From assembly GCF_009925085.1 (NCBI RefSeq), contig NZ_JAABNR010000013.1:1-64000 (forward strand): DNA of 64,000 bases. Direction: 5' to 3'. The stretch is from Stagnihabitans tardus. Lineage in GTDB: Bacteria > Pseudomonadota > Alphaproteobacteria > Rhodobacterales > Rhodobacteraceae. Each line of letters starts with the position of its first letter. The first letter of the stretch is position 1. The notes beneath the pieces are model-generated. The model did not search any database. It saw only the letters and a list, made by a program, of their open reading frames with translations, and was not told the origin of the DNA. Below are positions 1 to 8,916 of this stretch, in pieces. Made by a program: the position numbers and the translations under genes.

Positions 1-22
1 TGCCGCCCCCCGAGCCCCCCGC

Positions 23-83
23 CTGGAGGAGCCCGCGGGGCCCCTCCAGACCTCCCGCGGGATATTTGCGCCAAGTTGAAAGG
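23..83 (+). repeat. 3' element: hairpin plus ATATTT-GCGCCAA box (copy 1)
   Basis: A 7-bp inverted repeat (CTGGAGG at 23-29 with CCTCCAG at 43-49) is followed by a short GC stem (CCCGCGGG) running straight into ATATTTGCGCCAAGTTGAAAGG, ending at 83. The same arrangement recurs at least eight more times in this window, mostly just after stop codons. It probably belongs to a plus-strand gene that ends left of the window. The rest of bases 1-197 holds no gene I can support. Confidence 0.7.
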
Positions 84-197
84 AAGGGTCGGTTTTGATC
101 GGTGGATATGTCGCTTTTGAGCCTTAAGCGCCGCATTTGCCGGGCGAAGGGGCGCGGTTTGGGCGCATAACGGCGGCAAACGGATCTGGAGGCTTTC

Positions 198-1742
198 ATG
201 AACGAACAAGTGGCAGGACGGCGGGCGCGCGGCGGTGGCGGGGCCTCGCGGCGGGCGGAACGGACGGCGGTTTCGTTCGAAACCGCGCGGTTCATCGAAC
301 GCAACATCCCGAACTTCGAGATCCTGAACGAAGAAGCGCTGCAGATCATCGAGCACAATGCCGAGACGATCCTGGAAGAGATCGGCGTCAACTTCGTCGA
401 GAACGAAGCGGCGCTGCAGCGCTGGCGCGATGCCGGGGCCGATGTGCGGGGCGAGCGGGTCCATATCCCCCGGGGCCTGGCGCGCAAGCTGTGTTCCACC
501 GCGCCTTCGAGCTTTACCCAGCATGCGCGCAACCCGGCGCGGAATGTGGAAATCGGCGGGCGGAACCTGGTCCTGGCCCCGGTCTATGGCCCTCCCTTCG
601 TGCGCGACATGGAGGGCGGGCGGCGTTATGCCACCATCGCCGACTTCCGGAATTTCGTGAAATTGGCCTATATGTCCAAGTGGCTGCACCATTCGGGCGG
701 CACGGTCTGCGAGCCGACCGATGTGCCGGTGAACAAGCGCCACCTGGACATGCTGCTCGCCCATATGACGCTGTCGGACAAGCCCTTCATGGGCTCGGTC
801 ACCGCGCCCGAGCGGGCGGCGGATTCGGTCGCCATGGCGAAGATCTTGTTTGGGTCGGATTTCGTCGATCAGAACACGGTGATGACCTCGCTCGTGAACA
901 TCAACTCGCCCATGACCTTCGACGGGATCATGATGGGCGCCTTGGAGACCTATGCGGCGGCCAACCAGGCCTCGATCGTCTCGCCCTTCATCGTGGGCGG
1001 GGCCATGGCGCCGGTGACGGTGGGCGGCACGCTGACCCAGGTGCTGGCGGAAGTGCTGGCGGGCGTTTCGTATTCCCAGCTGGTGCGGGCGGGCTCGCCG
1101 GTCATCGCCGGGGCCTTCGTGACCTCGATCGACATGAACTCGGGCGCGCCGACCTTCGGGACGCCGGAAGCCAGCCACATCACCTATGGCGTGGGGCAAC
1201 TGGTGCGGCGTCTGGGCCTGCCCTACCGCTCGGCGGGGGCCTTCTGCGGGTCGAAGCTGCCCGACGCCCAGGCGGCTTACGAATCGGCGAACAGCCTGAA
1301 CATGGGGCTTTTGTCGGGCGTGAACTTCATGCTCCATGCCTGCGGCTGGCTGGAGGGCGGGCTGGTCTCGTCTTACGAGAAGTTCGTCATGGATGCCGAT
1401 CAGCTCGGCACCCTGCACCACATGGCCAAGGGCATCCTGATGGATGAAAACGGCCAGGGTATGGATGCGATCCGCGAAGTGGGTCCGGGCGGCCATTACC
1501 TCGGCTGCGAACACACCCAGGCCAACTTCAAGACCGCCTTCTGGCGCACCGATCTCCTGGACTACAAGCCCTTCGAGACCTGGGCCGAAGAGGGCTCGCG
1601 CGACACGATGCAGCTGGCCAACGAGCGCTGGAAGAAGATGCTGAACGACTATGTCCAGCCCGAGCTGGATGTCGCCAAGACCGAGGCGCTGGAGGCTTTC
1701 GTGGCCGAGCGCAAGGCTTCGGAGCCTGACGCCTTCATCTAA
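198..1742 (+). CDS. Trimethylamine methyltransferase (MttB) family protein, non-pyrrolysine type
   Basis: A 514-residue cytoplasmic protein that matches the MttB/MtgB superfamily along its length, with the family's N-terminal segment (FEILNEEALQIIEHNAETIL, residues about 42-61) and the conserved GGAMAPVTVGGTLTQ stretch near residue 270. Family members transfer methyl groups from trimethylamine, glycine betaine or related quaternary amines to a corrinoid protein. The frame is open to a TAA stop with no internal TAG, so it is the pyrrolysine-free branch, whose best-studied members use glycine betaine-like substrates. The substrate here cannot be read from sequence. The start is supported by GGAGG at 188-192. 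No corrinoid protein or reactivase gene lies beside it, and a strong terminator follows. Confidence 0.85.
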   Translation: MNEQVAGRRARGGGGASRRAERTAVSFETARFIERNIPNFEILNEEALQIIEHNAETILEEIGVNFVENEAALQRWRDAGADVRGERVHIPRGLARKLCSTAPSSFTQHARNPARNVEIGGRNLVLAPVYGPPFVRDMEGGRRYATIADFRNFVKLAYMSKWLHHSGGTVCEPTDVPVNKRHLDMLLAHMTLSDKPFMGSVTAPERAADSVAMAKILFGSDFVDQNTVMTSLVNINSPMTFDGIMMGALETYAAANQASIVSPFIVGGAMAPVTVGGTLTQVLAEVLAGVSYSQLVRAGSPVIAGAFVTSIDMNSGAPTFGTPEASHITYGVGQLVRRLGLPYRSAGAFCGSKLPDAQAAYESANSLNMGLLSGVNFMLHACGWLEGGLVSSYEKFVMDADQLGTLHHMAKGILMDENGQGMDAIREVGPGGHYLGCEHTQANFKTAFWRTDLLDYKPFETWAEEGSRDTMQLANERWKKMLNDYVQPELDVAKTEALEAFVAERKASEPDAFI

Positions 1743-1762
1743 GCGATGTTTGAAAATGAAAA

Positions 1763-1800
1763 GGCCCGCCGGTTCCCCAAACCGGCGGGCCTTTGCTTTT
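1763..1800 (+). terminator. Rho-independent terminator of the MttB-family gene
   Basis: A perfect 12-bp stem (GGCCCGCCGGTT at 1763-1774, AACCGGCGGGCC at 1780-1791) with a 5-nt loop is followed by TTTGCTTTTT. It begins 20 bp after the methyltransferase stop codon. Confidence 0.9.
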
Positions 1801-1808
1801 TCGAACCC

Positions 1809-1835
1809 GGATTGTCGCGAGGGTGGCGACAATCC
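1809..1835. repeat. Perfect hairpin between convergent genes
   Basis: GGATTGTCGC (1809-1818) and GCGACAATCC (1826-1835) form a 10-bp stem with a 7-nt loop. A third half-copy, GCGACAATC, follows at 1852-1860, where the minus-strand DUF6477 gene ends. It may add termination between the convergent genes, but it has no T-tract of its own. Confidence 0.6.
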
Positions 1836-1858
1836 GATTGTTGTGCGATCTGCGACAA

Positions 1859-2167
1859 TCAGACCAGGCGCAGGTCCGGCGGGTTGCGCGGCAGAAGGCT
1901 GACCTCGGCCATCAGGGCGATCATCACCTCGATATGGCGGGCGACCGAATAGCCGGCATCGCCGCGCTGACGGGTCTCTTCCATGCGCTCTTCCTCGGAC
2001 AAGAGCTTGGGAATCGAGCGGTCGGGCGCCGGTTGCCCGTCGATCAGCCGCTTCAGGTCGCGGTCGCGGCGGTATTCGGCCAGGCCCAGACGGGCGGCGC
2101 GAATCAGCAATTGCGGCCGGCGCAGGTCGGCCAAGAGGGTGCGGAAATCGGTGCGGTTCGCAGACAT
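1859..2167 (-). CDS. DUF6477 family protein
   Basis: A 102-residue basic, helical protein beginning MSANRTDFRTLLADLRRPQL. The LRRP-LLIRAARLGLAEYRR pattern is what I recall for DUF6477, a short Rhodobacterales family of unknown function. I chose the internal ATG at 2167, not the longer frame upstream, because the family motif starts there and a GGAG lies about 9 bp ahead. The longer upstream reading would run into the AT-rich intergenic segment. It is divergent from the DUF6456 gene across about 210 bp of relatively AT-rich DNA that must hold both promoters. I see no signal peptide or membrane segment. Confidence 0.75.
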   Translation of the reverse strand: MSANRTDFRTLLADLRRPQLLIRAARLGLAEYRRDRDLKRLIDGQPAPDRSIPKLLSEEERMEETRQRGDAGYSVARHIEVMIALMAEVSLLPRNPPDLRLV

Positions 2168-2377
2168 GGGCAGCACTCCGTTTCGAATCTGGATACAATC
2201 ACTCTGCCACAACTCAACCTGGCGTTGCGCAACCGCCGTTTCAACCGTGCGATGGTTACCAAGATGTTTAAGATTTCGAAACAATTATAGCGAAAGTCTC
2301 AGATTTTAACTCTTGGGTAACCAATGCCACTCACGGTTGCAGAAGTGCACAAATCGAACATGCGGTTGGAAGGGCCC

Positions 2378-3496
2378 ATGACGGAAATGACCCAGATGCA
2401 AAATCCGAGCCTCCGTCCTGACCTGCCTGCCTGGGTGCCGGGGGCCGTGCGCCTCTACCTGGACCACACCGAACAGGGCCTGTCGTTTCGTGCCATTGCG
2501 CGCCGCGACGGCTGCCATGCCTCGACGGTCCTGCGCCAGGTGCGCCGCTACGAAGGGCGACGCGACGATCCCTTGCTGGATGAGGCGTTGTCGGCCCTGG
2601 TCAGGGCGGATGGAGAAACCCCCTGTTCAGCCATGAAGGAAGACCCCATGTCCGCCCCGATCCGCCACCAGACCCTTGATGACAAGCAAATCGCCCGCGA
2701 GGGCCTGCGCGTCCTGCGCCGCCTGGCCGAACCGGGCTCGGTCCTGGCCGTGGCGCCCGACATGGAAAAGGCTGTGGCCATGCGCGAGTTTCCCGATGGG
2801 CGCAGCGCGCGGACCGGGGTCGTGGACCGTGCCTTCGCCCAGGCCTTCGCGCTGAAGGACTGGATCTCCATCCGCAAGGCGGGGCGGGTGACGAGCTATG
2901 AGCTTTCCGCCGTGGGGCGCATGGCCCTGAAGCGGATGCTGGAGACGGAGGAGGGCACCAAACAGGGCCTGGCCGAGGCGCCCATGGTCTTTGGCCACCA
3001 ACACCGCGAATGGGCCGAGCGCGAGATCGCGACCGAGGAGGGTCCGCGGCGGATGCGGTATAACCTGGCGGAAAGCCCGGTGGCGGTGCTGGGGCGGCGC
3101 CGCGACAAGGATGGCAAGGTCTTCCTGACGCCCGAGCTGGTCGATGCGGCCGAACGCCTGCGCGAGGACTACGAGCTGGCGCAGATGGGCCCCCGCGTCG
3201 CGCAGAACTGGGAGCGCTTCCTGACTGGCTCGGACCGGGGCGGCTTCCGCTCCGATGGCCTGGCCGAGGGGCCCCGCGCGGCACGCGACCGGGTGGCGGC
3301 AGCGCTGCGCGACCTTGGCCCCGGCCTTGGCGATGTGGCTTTGCGGGTCTGCTGCTTCCTCGAAGGCATCGAGGCGGCCGAGCGCCGGATGGGTTGGGCC
3401 GCGCGCTCGGGCAAGATCGTCCTGCGCATCGCGCTGATGCGCCTGCGCCGGCATTACGACGAGACCTATGGCCGCTCGGGCCCGCTGATCGGCTGA
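2378..3496 (+). CDS. DUF6456 domain protein with N-terminal helix-turn-helix
   Basis: A 372-residue protein. Residues about 15-60 contain a helix-turn-helix of the resolvase/Hin-like sort ([20 protein letters not shown], then [17 protein letters not shown]). The C-terminal half, with [20 protein letters not shown] and a final helical bundle ending [14 protein letters not shown], fits DUF6456 as I remember it. A DNA-binding regulatory role is likely, but the target is unknown. Two upstream ATGs are in frame; I prefer the ATG at 2378 because GGAAGG lies 7-12 bp ahead. It is divergent from the DUF6477 gene, and both families are essentially alphaproteobacterial. A repeat-rich convergent gap follows. 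Confidence 0.75.
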   Translation: MTEMTQMQNPSLRPDLPAWVPGAVRLYLDHTEQGLSFRAIARRDGCHASTVLRQVRRYEGRRDDPLLDEALSALVRADGETPCSAMKEDPMSAPIRHQTLDDKQIAREGLRVLRRLAEPGSVLAVAPDMEKAVAMREFPDGRSARTGVVDRAFAQAFALKDWISIRKAGRVTSYELSAVGRMALKRMLETEEGTKQGLAEAPMVFGHQHREWAEREIATEEGPRRMRYNLAESPVAVLGRRRDKDGKVFLTPELVDAAERLREDYELAQMGPRVAQNWERFLTGSDRGGFRSDGLAEGPRAARDRVAAALRDLGPGLGDVALRVCCFLEGIEAAERRMGWAARSGKIVLRIALMRLRRHYDETYGRSGPLIG

Positions 3497-3500
3497 GGGT

Positions 3501-3564
3501 GAGGCCCCGGGTCAAGCCCGGGGCACCGCAGCACTCCGGCGCCCCGGGCTTGACCCGGGGCCTC
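3501..3564. repeat. Long inverted repeat with CCCGGGTCAAGCCCGGG core
   Basis: Two exact 24-bp inverted arms (3501-3524 and 3541-3564) flank a 16-bp spacer. Each arm is itself nearly palindromic around CCCCGGGTCAAGCCCGGGG. It sits between the convergent DUF6456 and coiled-coil genes. Related sequence occurs at 19941-20023 and three times in 60064-60368. Confidence 0.85.
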
Positions 3565-3615
3565 GGCGGCAGGGACGGGGGGGGGCAAGGACGGGGGGCT
3601 TTGCCCCCGTTTCAC

Positions 3616-4542
3616 TTACTTCGCCGACACCGCCTTTTTCAGCTCGGTGCCCACCTTCTTCAGCTCGGCATCGGCCTCGGTGACGATCTCGGGCAGGCCA
3701 TCGACCAGCTTCAGGATCTTCTTGGCGTCCTTCAAGAGCGCGATCTCTTTCTTGAACTTGTCGCGTTGCGCCTTGGCCTCGGCCAGGAGCTTGCGCATCC
3801 GGGTCACATCGGTGTTGGCTTCCTTCACCAGCTGGGCCGCATTGCGCAGGTCCTCCTTCAGCGCTTCACGGGCCCCGGCGAGGGCCTTGGCCACCTTCTT
3901 GCGCAGCGCCTCGAGCTCGGCCGCGCGGTCCTCGAAAGCCTCGGCGCTGAAGCCCTCCTTGTCGGCCTCCTTCTCGCGCTGCTTTTCCGCCTCGCCCGAG
4001 CCCTTCTCGAGCTCTTTCTCGACCACATGTTTCAGCCAGGCCGGGTATTGCTTGGGAAAGGCCACGAGGAACTTGTCGACTTTGAAGCGGAAGGTCGCGG
4101 CCTCGTGCAGCTCTTTGCGGGTGGCCTCGATCTTGTCCACCATCTTGGCCTTGGGCGCAGGCGCCTTGCCGCCGCTGGACTTCAAGAGCTTGGCCACGGC
4201 ATCCGAAAGCTTTTCGACCGTGTCGCCCAGGACCTCGCATTCCTTGCAAAAGGTGCTCAGCGTCTTGACCTCGGTCGTGATCTCGCGGCAATCGGCGTCC
4301 AGATCAGACTGGGCGGCCACGACGGGCTTGTGGACGGACAGCTCCTTCAGCGTGTCGCCCTTGACCCCCGCCTTGATCGCGCCCTGGATCGCGGCGCGGA
4401 AGGCTTTTTCGTGCTGGTCCAAGAGCTTGTCCCGGGCCGTCACGATGGCAAACAGCTTCTTGGCCTGGGCCAGGCCATAGACTTTGAGCTTCATTTCCAG
4501 CTTCGCCCAGTCGCGGTCGATCTTGCTCCAGTCCTCGGCCAT
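3616..4542 (-). CDS. Coiled-coil protein of unknown function
   Basis: A 308-residue, highly charged (Lys/Glu/Ala-rich) and predicted almost all-helical protein. It has no signal peptide or membrane segment, so it is probably cytoplasmic. Heptad-like patterns dominate residues about 165-290. A single CKECE motif lies near residue 98. I do not recognise a family. The start at 4542 (MAEDWSKID) is chosen because GGAGG lies 7 bp ahead; the upstream ATG at 4554 would include that ribosome-binding site in the coding sequence. It is divergent from lipA, separated by 123 bp. Codon use looks like its neighbours, so nothing suggests recent transfer. Confidence 0.8.
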   Translation of the reverse strand: MAEDWSKIDRDWAKLEMKLKVYGLAQAKKLFAIVTARDKLLDQHEKAFRAAIQGAIKAGVKGDTLKELSVHKPVVAAQSDLDADCREITTEVKTLSTFCKECEVLGDTVEKLSDAVAKLLKSSGGKAPAPKAKMVDKIEATRKELHEAATFRFKVDKFLVAFPKQYPAWLKHVVEKELEKGSGEAEKQREKEADKEGFSAEAFEDRAAELEALRKKVAKALAGAREALKEDLRNAAQLVKEANTDVTRMRKLLAEAKAQRDKFKKEIALLKDAKKILKLVDGLPEIVTEADAELKKVGTELKKAVSAK

Positions 4543-4665
4543 GGTCACCTCCATCCTTGTCGATCATGCATGGCAGCCAGTCACTGCACGGAACACCTTT
4601 TCGTCTCATGGGTCAAAGGCTATGTAACGGGGAATTATCGCGGGCCTTTGGCCGGAGGAGTGGTG

Positions 4666-5613
4666 ATGCGTGACCTGACGAAGCCCGAAGAGCGCCACCC
4701 CGAAAAGGCGCATCGCGCCGACAATCCCCAGCCGAAGAAGCCGTCCTGGATCCGCGTCAAGGCGCCGACCTCGGAGGGCTACAAGCAGACCCGCGACATC
4801 CTGCGCGAGAAAAAGCTGGTCACGGTCTGCGAGGAAGCGGGCTGCCCGAACGTCGGCGAGTGCTGGAGCCAGGGTCACGCCACGATGATGATCATGGGCG
4901 AGATCTGCACCCGCGGCTGCACCTTCTGCAACATCGCGACCGGCAAGCCCTCGTCCCTGGACGCTTTCGAGCCCGGCCGCGTTGCCCATGCCGTGGCCGA
5001 ACTGGGGCTGAAGCATGTCGTTGTGACCTCTGTTGACCGCGATGACCTGGAGGACGGCGGGGCCGATCACTTCGCCCAGACGATCCGGGCGATCCGTCAC
5101 CGGTCTCCCAACACCACGATCGAGGTCCTGACCCCCGATTTCCTGAAATGCCCGCCCTCGGCGCTGGAGGCGGTCGTGGCCGCCCGTCCGGATGTCTTCA
5201 ATCACAACCTGGAAACCGTCCCCGGCCTTTACGCCGAGGTCCGCCCCGGCGCGCGCTATTTCCACTCCTTGCGGCTCTTGCAGCGGGTGAAGGAGTTGGA
5301 CCCCACGATTTTCACCAAATCCGGCATCATGGTGGGCCTGGGCGAGGATGCGCCTGCGGTGAAACAGGTCATGGACGACATGCGCTCGGCCGATGTCGAT
5401 TTCCTGACCGTGGGCCAGTATTTGCAACCGACGCCGAAACACCACGCGGTGGCGCGCTTTGTCACGCCCGAGGAGTTCAAATCCTATGAGACGGCGGCCT
5501 GGGGCAAGGGCTTCCTGATGGTCTCCGCCACGCCGCTCACGCGGTCAAGCTACCACGCGGGCGACGACTTCGCCCGGCTCAGGGCCAACCGGATGGCGGC
5601 GCTCGGGCGGTAA
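4666..5613 (+). CDS. lipA: Lipoyl synthase
   Basis: A 315-residue radical-SAM enzyme that inserts two sulfurs into protein-bound octanoyl chains to make the lipoyl cofactor of 2-oxoacid dehydrogenases and glycine cleavage. Both iron-sulfur motifs are present: the auxiliary-cluster cysteines C55, C60 and C66 ([12 protein letters not shown]) and the radical-SAM triad C81, C85 and C88 (CTRGCTFC). The C-terminal RSSYHAGD carries the serine ligand of the auxiliary cluster. The start at 4666 follows a strong GGAGGAG; the frame is open much further upstream, but that part is antisense to the coiled-coil gene. Length is normal. No lipB is adjacent. Confidence 0.97.
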   Translation: MRDLTKPEERHPEKAHRADNPQPKKPSWIRVKAPTSEGYKQTRDILREKKLVTVCEEAGCPNVGECWSQGHATMMIMGEICTRGCTFCNIATGKPSSLDAFEPGRVAHAVAELGLKHVVVTSVDRDDLEDGGADHFAQTIRAIRHRSPNTTIEVLTPDFLKCPPSALEAVVAARPDVFNHNLETVPGLYAEVRPGARYFHSLRLLQRVKELDPTIFTKSGIMVGLGEDAPAVKQVMDDMRSADVDFLTVGQYLQPTPKHHAVARFVTPEEFKSYETAAWGKGFLMVSATPLTRSSYHAGDDFARLRANRMAALGR

Positions 5614-5618
5614 GGGGT

Positions 5619-5718
5619 GGCGGGTTGAAACCCGCCCTGGACCAGCGCAACCCATGAAGACGAGGCGGAACGTTTTTGGCCGCCCGATGGATCGGGTAGG
5701 GCGGGTGTCAACCCGCCC
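5619..5718. repeat. Two GGCGGGTT-type palindromes after lipA
   Basis: The palindrome GGCGGGTTGAAACCCGCC lies at 5619-5636, just after the lipA stop. A related palindrome (GGGCGGGTGTCAACCCGCCC) lies at about 5699-5718, just before the end of the convergent GST gene. The first is repeated exactly at 61058-61075, over the ynjF stop codon. Confidence 0.8.
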
Positions 5719-5727
5719 CTCTGCTGG

Positions 5728-6330
5728 TCAACTGGGCGGCAGGAAGGGCTGCGAGATCTCGGCAAAGACGGGCAGCGCCTCGGCGCGGGCGGAAAAGGCG
5801 GCCAGGCGCGGGGGCAGGGACAGGCCATGGGCCTCGGTCACAAAGCGCAGGGCGCAGGCCACCGCGATATCGGCATGACCGAGCGCGCCGAACCACCATT
5901 CCTCCGGGCAATCCTCCTCCAGCGCCGCCAGGACCTGACCCAGCTGCGCCGCACAGCGCGCCTCCCAGACCGGGGAGGTCACCTCATGCAAGCGCCGCTC
6001 GTAGAACAGCGAGACGGCCTTTTCCGCCAGCCCCGTGCCCAGCGTTGCGACTTTCAGCGCCCGGTGCCTTGCGGGCTCGTGGCGGGGGAACATCACCAGG
6101 CGCTTGTTCACCCGGTGATCGAGGTAATCCAGGATCATGTGGCTGTCAGTCAGGACGAAACCGTCCTCAAGCACCAGGGTCGGCACCCGCATCAAGGGGT
6201 TGAGCCGCGCAATCTCGGGCCCGTCGCCAAAGACCGACAGGGGGCGGTGTTCGAACGCCATGCCGTAAAGCTTCAGCGCGATGCCGACGCGGCGCACGAA
6301 GGGGCTGTCATATTGGCCGATCAGGATCAT
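5728..6330 (-). CDS. Glutathione S-transferase family protein
   Basis: A 200-residue cytoplasmic protein with an N-terminal thioredoxin-like domain (residues 1-75: MILIGQYDSPFVRRVGIAL, conserved cis-Pro in MRVPTLVL, then the glutathione-contacting LTDSHMILDYLD) and an all-helical C-terminal domain. Ser9-Pro10 replaces a CPYC redox motif, so thiol transfer or conjugation with serine is more likely than glutaredoxin-like chemistry. The substrate is unknown. Its ATG overlaps the stop of the upstream cytochrome c gene (ATGA), which implies translational coupling and picks this start over the longer open frame. Confidence 0.85.
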   Translation of the reverse strand: MILIGQYDSPFVRRVGIALKLYGMAFEHRPLSVFGDGPEIARLNPLMRVPTLVLEDGFVLTDSHMILDYLDHRVNKRLVMFPRHEPARHRALKVATLGTGLAEKAVSLFYERRLHEVTSPVWEARCAAQLGQVLAALEEDCPEEWWFGALGHADIAVACALRFVTEAHGLSLPPRLAAFSARAEALPVFAEISQPFLPPS

Positions 6331-7214
6331 GGGCTGACCGCCGGAACGGCTTTCAGATAGGCGACCAGGGCCTTGACGTCGCTTTCCGCCAGATGGCCCA
6401 TATTGTCCACCACATGGGCCATGGCCCCGCCGACAAAGTCGAAATCGGGCGTGGCCCCGGTGGTCAGATAGGTCAGGATCTCGTCCTCGGACCAGTCGAG
6501 CCCGCCCGGGGTGATGTTGGGCACCTTGGCCCCGGCCTCGATCACCCCGCCGCCCAGCCATTTCGCGGTATCGAGCCCGCCAAGCCCGTTGCGCGGCGTA
6601 TGGCATTCGCCGCAATGGGCCATGGCCTCGGCGATATAGCGGCCGCGCTCGACCTCGGGGGTCAGGTTGCCGGTCAGCACATAGGAGGGGTTGCCGAACA
6701 GGAGCTTCCAGCCGCCCAAAGACCTGCGGATGTTGAAGGGAAAGCCCACCTCATGCGGCTGGCTCGCCACATCCGAGGCCGGAAGCGTGCCGATAAAGGC
6801 ATGGAGGTCGACGATGTCCTGTTCGGTCATCTTGGCATAGGCCACGTAGGGCATGGCCGGGTATTCGTGGCTGCCATCGGGCAGGACGCCATCCTGGACG
6901 GCATGGATGAACTGCGCCAGCGTCCAGTCGCCGATCCCCTCTTTCGAAGGAGAGATGTTCGGCGCAAGGAAAGTCCCGAAGGCCGTGGCGAATTTCTGCC
7001 CGCCGGACAGCAGCCTCACCGCCTCGCCCTTGGCCTCTGGCGCCGCATGGCACGAGGCGCAGCCCGAGGCCCAGAAGACCGTCTCGCCATGGGCGGGGTC
7101 GGGGGTCAGGGCCTCGGCCGTGGCGGTGGCGCGGGTCGTGGGGGCGGTCAGGAACCAGCCGATCGCGGCCCCCATCACGGCCAAGGCAAGCAGGCGGCGG
7201 AAAAGTCGACCCAT
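6327..7214 (-). CDS. Dihaem cytochrome c
   Basis: A 295-residue exported electron carrier. Residues 1-32 form a signal sequence or membrane anchor (RLFRRLLALAVMGAAIGWFL). Two haem-binding motifs are present, CASCH at 52-56 and CGECH at 201-205, each in its own c-type domain. The layout resembles the dihaem cytochrome subunits of periplasmic alcohol or aldehyde dehydrogenases, but no dehydrogenase gene is adjacent, so the partner is unknown. The start at 7214 is preceded by AGGAGA; the longer frame upstream lacks a comparable site. The downstream GST gene overlaps its stop by four bases. Confidence 0.9.
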   Translation of the reverse strand: MGRLFRRLLALAVMGAAIGWFLTAPTTRATATAEALTPDPAHGETVFWASGCASCHAAPEAKGEAVRLLSGGQKFATAFGTFLAPNISPSKEGIGDWTLAQFIHAVQDGVLPDGSHEYPAMPYVAYAKMTEQDIVDLHAFIGTLPASDVASQPHEVGFPFNIRRSLGGWKLLFGNPSYVLTGNLTPEVERGRYIAEAMAHCGECHTPRNGLGGLDTAKWLGGGVIEAGAKVPNITPGGLDWSEDEILTYLTTGATPDFDFVGGAMAHVVDNMGHLAESDVKALVAYLKAVPAVSP

Positions 7215-7289
7215 GGAAATCTCCTGTTTGCGCCAGCCTGACATGGGGCGCGGCTTCGGGCAAGCCATGCTCACGCGGGCGTGACGGCC

Positions 7290-7448
7290 TCAGGGCCCGG
7301 GCCTGCCGTTGACCCGCAGCGCCTCGGGCCAGAACCGGATCGTCTCGATCCCGACCAGCAAAAGGCAAAGGCCCACAGTCACCGGGACCACGGCCACGCG
7401 CCCGGGCGGGCGGCAGAGCCATGTGACCATGCGCCGAAAGACCGTCAT
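7290..7448 (-). CDS. Small single-pass membrane protein
   Basis: A 52-residue reading frame whose ATG overlaps the hpt stop codon (ATGA), so it is probably translated by coupling from hpt. Residues about 18-38 ([20 protein letters not shown]) form one hydrophobic helix preceded by arginines, giving an expected N-in orientation. The C-terminal tail is short and ends VNGRPGP. I recognise no family. The evidence is the overlap, the clear membrane helix and the absence of any competing gene on either strand. Confidence 0.5.
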   Translation of the reverse strand: MTVFRRMVTWLCRPPGRVAVVPVTVGLCLLLVGIETIRFWPEALRVNGRPGP

Positions 7449-7984
7449 TCCGAGAAGCGGACCTTGCCGATATGGGGCAGGTTGCGGTTCCTCTGGGCGA
7501 AGTCGATGCCATAGCCCACGACGAATTCGTCGGGGATCTCGAAGCCGGTCCAGTCGGCGCGGATCTCGACCTCGCGGCGCGAGGGCTTGTCCAGAAGCGC
7601 GCAGATCTTCAGCCGCCGGGGCTCCCGCGACATGAGGAGCCGCTTGACATGGGACAGGGTAAAGCCCGTGTCGATGATATCCTCGACCACCAGCACATCG
7701 CGCCCCGCGATTTCTCCGCGCAGGTCCTTCAGGATCTTGACCTCGCGCGAGGAATGCATGGCGTCGCCATAGGACGAGGCTTCCAGGAAATCGACCTCGC
7801 AGGGCAGGGGGATTTCGCGGATCAGGTCGGCGATGAAGATGAAGGAGCCGCGCAAGAGCCCCACGACGACCAGCTTTTCCGTGCCCTTGAAATGCTCGGT
7901 GATCTCGCGGGCCAGCTCTTCGACCCGGGCCGCGATGGCCTTGGCAGAGATCATCTGGTCGATCACATAGGGACGCTCTTGCAT
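7445..7984 (-). CDS. hpt: Hypoxanthine phosphoribosyltransferase
   Basis: A 179-residue purine-salvage enzyme that joins hypoxanthine or guanine to PRPP, giving IMP or GMP. The type I PRPP-binding loop is clear ([14 protein letters not shown]), as are the early [17 protein letters not shown] segment and the base-binding DKPSRRE region. Length fits bacterial Hpt (about 175-185). The start at 7984 (MQERPYVID) has AAGGAAAGA upstream; the longer frame runs into the divergent COQ10-like gene's leader. The small membrane ORF overlaps its stop. Confidence 0.93.
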   Translation of the reverse strand: MQERPYVIDQMISAKAIAARVEELAREITEHFKGTEKLVVVGLLRGSFIFIADLIREIPLPCEVDFLEASSYGDAMHSSREVKILKDLRGEIAGRDVLVVEDIIDTGFTLSHVKRLLMSREPRRLKICALLDKPSRREVEIRADWTGFEIPDEFVVGYGIDFAQRNRNLPHIGKVRFSE

Positions 7985-8100
7985 CTGGGCTCTTTCCTTT
8001 GCACCGGGGGAAATTGCGCCCCCGCTTGCGGGAGGGCCTTGATTTCCGTCTGGGCACAAGACAAATCCCGCCTGACCCCGCCTTTGCAAGGGAAAAGAAC

Positions 8101-8541
8101 ATGCGCCACGCCGAGGAGAAGTTTCTCCCCCACACGCCTGCCCAGATGTTCGACCTGGTGGCCGATGTGGCGCAATATCCGCAGTTCCTGCCCTGGACCG
8201 CCGCCGCCCGCATCCGCTCGCAAAAGCCAGTCCCGGGCGGCGAGGTGATGGAGGCCGATCTCGTGATCTCCTTCAAGCTCTTCCGCGAGAAATTCGGCTC
8301 ACGCGTCACGCTCCTGCGCGAGGAGGGCCGCATCCTGACCGAGTATATCGACGGCCCCTTCCGGCATCTGAAATCCGAATGGCGTTTTGCCGAGGCTCCG
8401 GGCGGCTGCAAGGTCGCCTTCGAGGTGGATTTCGAGTTCCGCAACGCGATCCTGGCGGGCGTCATCGGCCTGGTCTTCAACGAGGCCATGACCCGCGTCG
8501 TCCGCGCCTTCGAGGCGCGCGCCAAGGCGCTTTACGGCTGA
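8101..8541 (+). CDS. COQ10/RatA-like START-domain protein
   Basis: A 146-residue single START-like (polyketide cyclase/dehydrase) domain: [20 protein letters not shown], then YPQFLPW, and the C-terminal helix [16 protein letters not shown]. In alphaproteobacteria these proteins are coenzyme Q-binding COQ10 homologues that help deliver ubiquinone to respiratory complexes. Some relatives are annotated as RatA toxins on weak grounds; there is no partner antitoxin here. It is probably cytoplasmic or membrane-associated and has no signal peptide. The ATG at 8101 is the family start; the open frame upstream lacks homology. It is divergent from hpt. Confidence 0.88.
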   Translation: MRHAEEKFLPHTPAQMFDLVADVAQYPQFLPWTAAARIRSQKPVPGGEVMEADLVISFKLFREKFGSRVTLLREEGRILTEYIDGPFRHLKSEWRFAEAPGGCKVAFEVDFEFRNAILAGVIGLVFNEAMTRVVRAFEARAKALYG

Positions 8542-8740
8542 GGGGAGCGCGGGCGGAAAGCTGCGCCTCCGGCGGGAGGATTTCAGCCAATTTGAAAGGG
8601 CAGGGGGCGCCGATTGCGAGGCGACTGGGGTTGTCCTGGTCCGGCTGAGGGGAACGCTTGGGGGAAAGCTGCGCCTCCGGCGGGGATACTTGGGCCAAAT
8701 TGAAAGGGCAGGGCGCGGAACCCTTGCGACTGGGGGCCAA
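8536..8740 (+). repeat. Imperfect tandem duplication carrying two ATATTT-type boxes
   Basis: About 100 bp starting at GGCTGAGGGGA, including the upstream gene's own stop codon at 8539-8541, is repeated from 8643 at a spacing of 107 bp and roughly three-quarters identity. Each copy contains GCGCCTCCGGCGGG followed by a degenerate box and TTGAAAGGG (ending 8600 and 8708). Nothing else in 8542-8887 looks functional. Confidence 0.7.
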
Positions 8741-8887
8741 TCCGGCAAGCTGATCGCGTCGATCTCCCGGCGTCCTGGTTTCATTGGTCCAGAAATATCC
8801 CGGGGTGAGGCCGCAGGCCGAGGGGCAGCGCCCCTCTCTTCCCCGGGCGCCGCAAGCGCGCGGATTTGGGAAGCGGGCTCTCGTTTC

Positions 8888-8914
8888 GCTGCGTAGCCCG
8901 GGGTATACCCCGGG
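8888..8914. repeat. Palindromic repeat shared with the 60-kb tandem array
   Basis: A 27-bp sequence centred on the palindrome CCCGGGGTATACCCCGGG lies three bases beyond the anmK stop codon. The same 27 bases occur in both units of the tandem repeat, at 60152-60178 and 60295-60321. Confidence 0.85.
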
Positions 8915-8916
8915 GC

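Noticed and set aside
198-1742. Pyrrolysine-containing MttB
   Set aside because: No in-frame TAG occurs; the frame is open to a single TAA.
3394-4665. A long N-terminal extension of lipA
   Set aside because: This part is antisense to the coiled-coil gene, lacks LipA homology, and a strong GGAGGAG precedes the internal ATG at 4666.
8101-8541. RatA toxin of a toxin-antitoxin module
   Set aside because: The protein is a COQ10-like START domain and there is no antitoxin partner; the toxin label is a common misannotation.
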